Shown: piece by piece, positions 1 through 5,824 of the stretch
Numbering within the stretch: the stretch's first letter is position 1
How the letters are laid out: each line of letters starts with the position of its first letter
Assembly (NCBI GenBank): GCA_034409055.1
Contig: DAOUMU010000253.1
Location: 1 to 12,467, forward strand
Direction: 5' to 3'
From: DAOUMU01 sp034409055
GTDB lineage: Bacteria; Chloroflexota; Anaerolineae; 4572-78; J111
Length of the DNA stretch: 12,467 bases
The notes under the pieces: generated by a model
The model's database searches: none
What the model saw: the letters and a program-made list of their open reading frames with translations, nothing else
Told to the model about the DNA's origin: nothing
Translations under genes and position numbers: made by a program

Positions 1-1
1 C

Positions 2-88
2 ACTTGTACCCGTTTCAATGCAGCCAACCTACGCTGGCGCGATGGCCGCCTACTCCGTATTTCGGTGGCCTCGTCCGCAAAACTCTAG
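2..88 (+). CDS. Possible C-terminal fragment of an unidentified protein, cut by the window edge
   Basis: This frame is open from the left edge to a TAG at 86-88 and encodes 28 residues, beginning TCTRFNAANLRW and ending SSAKL. The arginine-rich, alternating polar/hydrophobic composition looks like the last beta strands of a globular protein rather than random sequence. It would converge with the ATPase gene that ends at 133. I do not recognise the family. The fragment is too short to exclude chance, because another frame is also open to about position 111. Confidence 0.3.
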   Translation, partial: TCTRFNAANLRWRDGRLLRISVASSAKL

Positions 89-132
89 TTATGCGATTGT
101 TAATGTTCTAGTCAAACCTAATGCTAAATAAA

Positions 133-1857
133 TCAATTGTCAGCGGATCGTACCCGCAACGTCCTCAACCGATTCAAGGCGGCGGCTAACTCATAGGGCC
201 GGAAAGCGACGTAATCGCCCGTCTGACGGGTATCAAGCACGTCCAGTCCTTTTTGTTCAATTTCCCGCATGATGGCCTCCACCACTCCGGCCACATCACG
301 GTTTGGCTGCATCAATCGCTCCCGGGCCAGGTTGAGGGCCTGGCCAATGGCCCGGACCTGGCCCTCGTCGACCAGTTGGGCCACGGCGCTCATGTCAATC
401 TCCTCGGTACCAAACAGGACGGCTCGTAAGGCCCGTGCTTTGATGCTGACCTCCCGTTTACCTTTGCGGGGATTGAGGCTCTCGGCCAGGGGAATGCGGG
501 GTGGGGACGCAGGCCAGGGGCCGGTGATTTCGACCTGCCGTCCGGTGGGGTTTTTGGCGGCAATAGATTTAGCCTCGATGGTGAGGTCGTGGGGGAGGTA
601 GGTGTCCATTCGAATAACGGTGTCGGCCACGTCAAAGTAGTCGCCGCTGCCGCCCAGGACCAGGATGCTGCTGATACCACGCTGGTCGGCCAATTGGTGT
701 ACCCGGTCGATAAAGGGGGTAATCGGTTCGCCTGACTTTTCCACCAGAGCCTGCATGCGGGCGTCGCGGATCATCAAGTTGGTCGCGCAAGTATCCTCAT
801 CTAAGAGCAGCACTTTCGTACCCACTTCCAGGGCCTCGATGATGTTAGCGGCCTGGCTGGTGCTGCCGCTGGCATTATCGGTCCGAAAGACGGCCGCATT
901 GCTGTGGTCGGGCAGATTATTGACGAAGGGGCGAATGTCCACCCCTTCCACCCGTCGCCCGTCCTCGGCCCGGATTTTGACCGCCGTCGGATCGGTCACC
1001 ACCAACTCCCGGCCGTCGCCGGGAATGTGGTTGTAAACACCCCGCTCCAGGGCCGACAATAACGTGCTTTTGCCGTGGTAGCCTCCGCCGATAATCAGCG
1101 TGACGCCGGTGGGAATGCCCATCCCCGTCACCCGGCCGGTGTGGGGCAGCGAAACTTCGACCCGTAAGTTGGTTGGGCTACAAAAGGGGATGACCTGGTC
1201 GCCCCTGAGAGGGCGGTCGTCTACGCCGGAACGGCGGGGGAGGATGCTGCCATCGGCCACAAAAGCGACCAGGCCCAGATCAGGCAGTTGAGCCCGCAGG
1301 TTATCAGCATCCTCGGCCGTGTTGAGGTGAGCAGCCAGGCGCTTTGTGTTGAGGCTGGCGTATTTCAGGGCAGCATTGACGATTTTGGGCACGTCGTCGC
1401 AAAGCATCATGGCGGCCTGACGACCCAAGACCCGCCTGCCTCGGGCCGGTAAGCCCACCACAAAGCGAGCCTCGACAAAGTCATCCGTGATGACAATCGA
1501 GGAACGTTCCAGAATCTCCTGACCAGGCACATCCATAGCAATCAACCCGCTCTTGCCGGAGCCCCGGCTCCGGTCACTGACGGCCTGGCACTCCCCGGCG
1601 AAAGTGCCGGCTAAAAAGTCGCGTAAAGCGATCAAGCGACTGCGGTTGGCCCGGGTATCAGGCGGAAACCGGGCGATGTGCATCGGTAGACGCACACGCA
1701 ACCGACTGGGGGCAGCGAACGGATCACCCTGAACGTGGTCAATCAGCAGGGTAAACTGGTCAAAGATGTAGCTACCGCGTATATCTTTGTAGGCCGGATA
1801 ACCTTTACCATCAATACGGTTGAGGATGCGTTGCAGGTCGTTAACAGTTTGGGGCAT
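133..1857 (-). CDS. ABC-class P-loop ATPase (COG3044 / MRB1590-like family)
   Basis: This 574-residue protein is a cytoplasmic ATPase of the predicted ABC-class family (COG3044, Pfam ABC_ATPase). There are no membrane segments, so it is not a transporter subunit by itself. The nucleotide site is clear: a P-loop GGGYHGKST at residues 257-265, a signature-like SGSTSQAANI at 330-339, and a Walker B strand KVLLLDEDTCATN at 348-360 with the acidic pair D353/E354. An N-terminal domain (about 1-240) and a C-terminal domain (about 460-574) flank it, and the length is normal for the family. The trypanosome relative MRB1590 takes part in mitochondrial RNA editing. The bacterial role is unknown, so RNA binding here is inference. 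The start ATG follows the kinase stop by 4 bases and has GGAG about 8 bases upstream inside the kinase gene, so the two are very likely co-translated. Some older databases call this family isopentenyl-diphosphate isomerase, which the motifs do not support. Confidence 0.9.
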   Translation of the reverse strand: MPQTVNDLQRILNRIDGKGYPAYKDIRGSYIFDQFTLLIDHVQGDPFAAPSRLRVRLPMHIARFPPDTRANRSRLIALRDFLAGTFAGECQAVSDRSRGSGKSGLIAMDVPGQEILERSSIVITDDFVEARFVVGLPARGRRVLGRQAAMMLCDDVPKIVNAALKYASLNTKRLAAHLNTAEDADNLRAQLPDLGLVAFVADGSILPRRSGVDDRPLRGDQVIPFCSPTNLRVEVSLPHTGRVTGMGIPTGVTLIIGGGYHGKSTLLSALERGVYNHIPGDGRELVVTDPTAVKIRAEDGRRVEGVDIRPFVNNLPDHSNAAVFRTDNASGSTSQAANIIEALEVGTKVLLLDEDTCATNLMIRDARMQALVEKSGEPITPFIDRVHQLADQRGISSILVLGGSGDYFDVADTVIRMDTYLPHDLTIEAKSIAAKNPTGRQVEITGPWPASPPRIPLAESLNPRKGKREVSIKARALRAVLFGTEEIDMSAVAQLVDEGQVRAIGQALNLARERLMQPNRDVAGVVEAIMREIEQKGLDVLDTRQTGDYVAFRPYELAAALNRLRTLRVRSADN

Positions 1858-1861
1858 CGAT

Positions 1862-3766
1862 TCACTCCAACATTTCTCGCACTTTACCTAAAAGCTCATT
1901 CGGACTGTAGGGCTTTCTGAGGAGTTGAATCCCCTCTTTTGGCAGGTGACCGTTCTTCAGAATGTTATAACCATAACCGGTGCTAAACAAGACTGGCAGG
2001 TGCGGTCGCTGGCTTTTAATAACGTCGTAAACTGCTCGTCCGCCTTTTTTCGGCATGACCGTGTCAAGCAAAACCAGATCGACGGTCTCTCCTTGTTGCC
2101 TGAACAGCCGTAGTGCTTCCTCACCATCGGGGGCCACAAGCACCCGGTAACCGGCTTGCTCCAGGACCTGCACCACCAAGTCGCGCACCGACTCATCATC
2201 CTCGGCCAGCAGGATCGTTTCTGTACCCCCGGCCGCCGGCAGTTCGTTCTTTTCCTCCGTACCGGACTTTTTCCGGCCCGGTATAGCCGGTAGATAGATA
2301 CGGAAGGTAGTACCACCGTGCCCCGGTTCACTGTAGACGTTAATCAAGCCGTCGTGTTGCTTGGTGATGGCGTAAACAGTGGCCAGCCCCAAGCCTGTCC
2401 CCTCGCCGATCTGTTTAGTGGTAAAGAAGGGCTCAAAGATACGGTCTCGAATCTCAGGCGGGATGCCAACGCCCGTATCGGAGACGGACAACAGCACGTA
2501 GTCCCCCTCTTTGGCCCAGGGATAGCTTTTGGCATAGTAATGATCCAAATGAACATTTTCGGTTTCAATGGTGATCTGGCCCCCATTGGGCATAGCGTCA
2601 CGGGCATTAACGCACAGGTTCAGCAGAATCTGCTCGATCTGGCCCGGATCAGCATAAATGGTATCGATACCGTTTTGGACGTGTACCTCGAGATCGATAT
2701 GTTCGCCGATGAGCCGCTGCATCATCTTCAAAAGATTGATGATGACATCGTTTAAATCCAGATGCTTGGGCCGTAATGCCTCTCGTCGGCTAAAAGCCAG
2801 CAGTTGTCGGACTAACGAGGTGGCCCGGTTGGCTGCTTTTAACACATAGTCAAGGTCGGCCTGAGCCGGGTTTTCTAAGGGCAGGGACGATTTTGCCATA
2901 TGGGTATAGCCCAGAATTGCTTGCAGCATGTTGTTAAAGTCATGGGCCACGCCTCCGGCCAGTTGTCCGACCGCCTCCATCTTTTGCGACTGGTGAAGTT
3001 GTTCTTCCAGTTTTAACTCATGGGTTACGTCACGCTTGATCTCTACATAGTTGATAATGGCGCCGTTCTCATCTCGTACGGGGGTGATGTTCGTCTCTTC
3101 GGTGTAGAGGCTACCGTCCTTCTTTTTGTTAACAGAGCGCCCCTGCCAGACGTTGCCACTACTGATCGTGGTCCATAGTTCTTGGTAAAAAACGGCGTTG
3201 TGGTGACCGCTTTTAAGCATTCGTGGGGTCTGACCGATGGCCTCGGTTTGGTTGTAGCCGGTGATACGCTCAAAGGCCGGGTTAACGTAAAGGATGGTGC
3301 CGTTTGTATCCGTAATGACCACCCCCTCGGCCGTCTGGTCGATGGCTGCACTCAACAAGCGGATTTTCTCTTCCGCCCGCTTGCGCTCAATAATGTATCC
3401 CCATTCCCGCAGAGCCCTCTCTGCGATGTGAGGCATAGCCAGCAAGGTCACCTCCGACTTGACCACATAATCCAGTGCCCCGGCCTTCATCGCTTCGACA
3501 GCCACCTGTTCGTTGCCATGACTGGTCATAACCACCACCGGATAAGCAATTTCTTCTTTGTCAGCCGGCAACAGTTCAATACCTCTGCCATCAGGCAAGA
3601 TCAAATCGGTGATTACCAGGTCAGGAATTGACTCGACCAGGCAGTCGTGTGCCTCTTGCAGACTGCGGGCTATCATCAGGTTCATCTGTCCTGCCTGAGC
3701 CTCAAAAGCCCGGCGGATCAGTTCGGCATGCGCTACTTCGTCTTCAACCAATAGAATATCAATCAT
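1862..3766 (-). CDS. Soluble hybrid histidine kinase, REC-PAS-HisKA-HATPase-REC
   Basis: This 634-residue cytoplasmic signalling protein has no membrane segment. Domain order: receiver at about 2-120 (acidic E8/D9, phosphoacceptor D54, T81, K103); PAS at about 136-250; HisKA with phosphoacceptor H275 in GGVAHDFNN; HATPase_c at about 370-493 with N box N387, DTGVG at 430-434 and GTGLGL at 456-461; and a second receiver at about 513-634 with phosphoacceptor D568 and the conserved lysine in LRKPY. Both receivers look competent. The H box and FFTTK segment are of the NtrB/HPK4-like type common in PAS hybrids. I chose the ATG at 3764-3766 because GGAGGG lies 10 bases upstream and the receiver begins at once (MIDILLVEDE). 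An in-frame ATG at 3793 lacks a ribosome site. It sits 52 bases after the MscS-like gene and 4 bases before the ATPase gene. No output domain is present, so its partner must be another protein. Confidence 0.93.
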   Translation of the reverse strand: MIDILLVEDEVAHAELIRRAFEAQAGQMNLMIARSLQEAHDCLVESIPDLVITDLILPDGRGIELLPADKEEIAYPVVVMTSHGNEQVAVEAMKAGALDYVVKSEVTLLAMPHIAERALREWGYIIERKRAEEKIRLLSAAIDQTAEGVVITDTNGTILYVNPAFERITGYNQTEAIGQTPRMLKSGHHNAVFYQELWTTISSGNVWQGRSVNKKKDGSLYTEETNITPVRDENGAIINYVEIKRDVTHELKLEEQLHQSQKMEAVGQLAGGVAHDFNNMLQAILGYTHMAKSSLPLENPAQADLDYVLKAANRATSLVRQLLAFSRREALRPKHLDLNDVIINLLKMMQRLIGEHIDLEVHVQNGIDTIYADPGQIEQILLNLCVNARDAMPNGGQITIETENVHLDHYYAKSYPWAKEGDYVLLSVSDTGVGIPPEIRDRIFEPFFTTKQIGEGTGLGLATVYAITKQHDGLINVYSEPGHGGTTFRIYLPAIPGRKKSGTEEKNELPAAGGTETILLAEDDESVRDLVVQVLEQAGYRVLVAPDGEEALRLFRQQGETVDLVLLDTVMPKKGGRAVYDVIKSQRPHLPVLFSTGYGYNILKNGHLPKEGIQLLRKPYSPNELLGKVREMLE

Positions 3767-3776
3767 CGGTTCTTTT

Positions 3777-3782
3777 CCCTCC
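3777..3782 (-). promoter_or_regulatory. Ribosome binding site that decides the hybrid kinase start
   Basis: GGAGGG on the minus strand ends 10 bases before the ATG at 3764-3766. The alternative in-frame ATG at 3791-3793 lies upstream of this site and has no purine-rich sequence of its own. This favours the shorter protein, which starts directly at the receiver domain. Confidence 0.75.
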
Positions 3783-3818
3783 AATCCCCACATATTTACT
3801 GTTGGGCATCAATAAGTG

Positions 3819-4649
3819 TCATTTTGCCAGCGAATTGCCATGCACCCGCACACTCATTTCGGTTAAACGACGATTAGGGATAACCAGCCGCTCCTCACCT
3901 ACTATGATTTCGGCGTTGAGCGTGCCAATTGCTTCCAGGGTGCCCTCATGATCGCCAACTACCAGCCTATCGCCTAAGGTAAAGACTTCCCGGGCGTAGT
4001 GGCCAGCCAATACATTACGGACCACCTCCCGCCCCCCCAGACCAAAAGCCAGGGCCAGTCCGGCGGCAGCAAGCGTCAGTAAATTGACGATGACCTCGGT
4101 TAAAATCGTCACATCAAGACCAAGCTGCTCGACGGCGATAATAGCCACGAACACGAGCAAAAAACCGCGTACCGCCTGCCCAAGCGCCTGGTGAAGTTCA
4201 ATGCCCATGCTGGCTACCGCTGCCTGAACCAGTTGCCCGACAAATTGAGCCACCAGAGAGCCGCCAATAAAAACCAGTAGCCCCGACAGCAAGTGAGGCA
4301 GATAAGCAATGAATTGTTGCAGTTGGGCCACAGCAGCAGACAACTCCAGGCTCTCCAGGGCCATCGGGATAAAGTTCAGAAAAATCAACCAAAAGATGAA
4401 AGTGCCCAACATCTCTGAGGGGGTTTGGGTAATTTGAGCCTGGACCAGGCCCTGGGTTAGACCGGTTTTCTCGATGATTCTGTTTAGCCCAATTCGTTCT
4501 GCTAATTGCTGAATCAGCTTGCGCAATATCTTGGCGATGATCCAGCCGACAGCCAGGATAATGATAGCCGTTAGGAGCTTAGGAATAAAGCTAATCGTGT
4601 TGGCTATCAGGTTAGATATGGTGTTTTGGATAACATCCAGGTTAATCAT
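3819..4649 (-). CDS. MscS-family mechanosensitive channel-like membrane protein, short form
   Basis: This 276-residue inner-membrane protein resembles small-conductance mechanosensitive channels carrying the conserved TM-helix repeat (PF05552-like). Hydrophobic segments lie at about 19-40, 82-98, 112-138, 160-180 and 185-205. The pore-type helix AAAGLALAFGLGGREVVRNVLAG (residues 194-216, rich in Gly and Ala) corresponds to MscS TM3. It is followed by a beta domain with EVFTLGDRLVVG, GTLEAIGTLNAEI and ERLVIPNRRL. The protein stops soon after this beta domain (residue 276), so the C-terminal alpha/beta vestibule of E. coli MscS is missing. Such short forms exist in the family. Translation starts at the ATG at 4647-4649, which overlaps the end of the anti-sigma gene by 8 bases. 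A strong AAGGAGG site lies inside that gene. Expected role: gating ions in response to membrane tension; gating itself is not shown by the sequence. Confidence 0.85.
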   Translation of the reverse strand: MINLDVIQNTISNLIANTISFIPKLLTAIIILAVGWIIAKILRKLIQQLAERIGLNRIIEKTGLTQGLVQAQITQTPSEMLGTFIFWLIFLNFIPMALESLELSAAVAQLQQFIAYLPHLLSGLLVFIGGSLVAQFVGQLVQAAVASMGIELHQALGQAVRGFLLVFVAIIAVEQLGLDVTILTEVIVNLLTLAAAGLALAFGLGGREVVRNVLAGHYAREVFTLGDRLVVGDHEGTLEAIGTLNAEIIVGEERLVIPNRRLTEMSVRVHGNSLAK

Positions 4650-5034
4650 CTACGTCCTCCTTTTTTGTCTTTGTGTATGGTTTACTGCTAAAGAGGAGGC
4701 TTAACAGCGTCAGGTAGGTCTCAAGCATAGGTCCGAACATAACCAGGTGGGTATTCATTAAACCGACGGTCCCCAGCCAAACCACTCGTCCGCCCAGGTC
4801 TGAACGATGGATCCGTTTCACCAGCCGGTTTTCCAGTCGTTTAGCAGCGATTGGATCCAACTCAGGGACGGCTCTGCTGGCCAGGCCAACCGGATGTTCG
4901 GCCCAAAGCTGATCGACGGTAGCCAGACATTGGTCACACTGGGCCAGGTGGCTAAGGATGGTGGTCGTTTCAGTCTCGCTTAACTGACCGTTGACAAACG
5001 CCAGTAAGTTTTGAGGATGGTCAAATGTGAGCAT
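4642..5034 (-). CDS. Putative zinc-finger anti-sigma factor
   Basis: This is a 130-residue protein whose N-terminus carries an H-x3-C-x2-C signature (H29, C33, C36 in HLAQCDQC) typical of zinc-binding anti-sigma (ZAS / zf-HC2) domains, with H6 a candidate fourth ligand. Residues 84-117 are moderately hydrophobic and could form one or two membrane segments, although charged and polar residues make this uncertain. The C-terminus is lysine- and aspartate-rich. It starts 15 bases after the ECF sigma gene, the usual place for the cognate anti-sigma factor, behind a weak GAGAG ribosome site. Its last 8 bases overlap the MscS-like gene. The inferred job is to bind and silence the sigma factor at the membrane until a signal arrives. 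No separate periplasmic sensor domain is visible, so the channel encoded next door or zinc/redox state could be the signal input. Confidence 0.75.
   Translation of the reverse strand: MLTFDHPQNLLAFVNGQLSETETTTILSHLAQCDQCLATVDQLWAEHPVGLASRAVPELDPIAAKRLENRLVKRIHRSDLGGRVVWLGTVGLMNTHLVMFGPMLETYLTLLSLLFSSKPYTKTKKEDVDD
4656..4662 (-). promoter_or_regulatory. Strong ribosome binding site of the MscS-like gene, inside the anti-sigma gene
   Basis: AAGGAGG on the minus strand sits 6 bases before the ATG at 4647-4649, within the last codons of the anti-sigma gene. It supports the chosen start and translational coupling across the 8-base overlap. Confidence 0.8.
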
Positions 5035-5049
5035 GTCGTTTTCTCTCGT

Positions 5050-5757
5050 TCAATTTCCTGACAATTTTTGATAAGCGGTGGCCAGAGCCAGTCGGGCTCT
5101 CTGGACCCGCATTTTGGCAGCGCTTTGGCTAATGCCTAAAATTTGAGCCACTTCAGCATAAGGTCGTTGTTCCAGGTCTTTGAGTTGTAACACCTCATAT
5201 ACTTCCGGCTGTAAAGTGGCTAATGCCTCGGCTAAATATTCCTGGGGGGTCTGGGCTGCCCTGTCTGTAGCCGATGATCCTCCCCTGGCCGGCAGCCATT
5301 CGGCCATATCTTCAAGCGGTGTCTCCTCCTCCTGTGGTCGCCGTGACCGGCGTCGCAGTTCATTCTGACTGGTGTTGATGGCTATCCGCCGCAACCAGGT
5401 TTTGAAAGAGGCGCGACCGGCAAATTGGGCCAGACTACGATAGGCTCTAAAAAATACCTCCTGGGTTAGATCTTCAGCATCCTGAGTATTTTGCACAAAT
5501 TGGTAACAGGTATGCCAAACAGTTTGCTGGTGCCGTCGAAGAAGTTCTCGAAAAGGCCGCTCATCTTTCATACCTCGCGCCAAGCATATCTGTACCAGCT
5601 CTTCGTCAGAGAGATCTGACAAATCGGCCTGTCCAGTATCTGTACTCCAAGTATCAGCCGTTTTAACAACAGAGGTAAGATTAACAGCCCAACTTGACAC
5701 GAAATAAAGTACAGAGCATAATCGTGCGACACAATTTTTAAGTATACGCTCTATCAT
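5050..5757 (-). CDS. ECF-type RNA polymerase sigma factor (sigma-70 family)
   Basis: Region 2 spans about residues 66-138 (FRELLRRHQQTVWHTCYQF, DAEDLTQEVFFRAYRSL, FKTWLRRIAINTSQNELRR), binding the core enzyme and the -10 element. A variable linker follows, then region 4 at about 176-228 (LQPEVYEVLQLKDLEQ, YAEVAQILGISQSAAKMRVQRAR) with the -35-recognising helix-turn-helix. Regions 1 and 3 are absent, as in ECF sigmas. At 235 residues it is about 40 longer than usual. The first 45 residues include a hydrophobic stretch (LCSVLYFVSSWAV) foreign to the family, and the ATG at 5757 has no ribosome site. A TTG at 5620-5622 (Leu46), behind GGACAGG and directly before the family-typical LSDEELVQICLARG, gives a normal 190-residue protein and may be the real start. 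The zinc-finger anti-sigma gene follows at 15 bases. Confidence 0.9.
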   Translation of the reverse strand: MIERILKNCVARLCSVLYFVSSWAVNLTSVVKTADTWSTDTGQADLSDLSDEELVQICLARGMKDERPFRELLRRHQQTVWHTCYQFVQNTQDAEDLTQEVFFRAYRSLAQFAGRASFKTWLRRIAINTSQNELRRRSRRPQEEETPLEDMAEWLPARGGSSATDRAAQTPQEYLAEALATLQPEVYEVLQLKDLEQRPYAEVAQILGISQSAAKMRVQRARLALATAYQKLSGN

Positions 5758-5759
5758 TA

Positions 5760-5788
5760 ATAGACACCGGTTTTACAGAAAAAGTCAC
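5760..5788 (-). promoter_or_regulatory. Candidate ECF (RpoE-like) autoregulatory promoter
   Basis: On the minus strand a -35-like GTGACTT (5782-5788) and a -10-like GTCTAT (5760-5765) are separated by 16 bases. The layout resembles the RpoE-type pattern GGAACTT, 16 bases, GTCTAA (5 of 7 and 5 of 6 matches). ECF sigma genes are often autoregulated, so the position fits. Transcription would begin near 5753, just inside the first codons of the longest sigma reading frame, which would force a downstream translation start. The assignment is by eye and unproven. Confidence 0.35.
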
Positions 5789-5824
5789 AAATATTAACAA
5801 AAAGATAAGGCAGACGCCCCAGGC

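Noticed and set aside
2318..3631. Two plus-strand open frames of about 145-150 codons opposite the hybrid kinase
   Set aside because: They lie antisense to a well-supported kinase domain structure, encode no recognisable motif and have no ribosome sites. They are frame shadows.
4642..4649. Overlap of the anti-sigma and channel genes as a possible frameshift
   Set aside because: Both frames are intact, with separate stop and start and a strong ribosome site. This is normal translational coupling.
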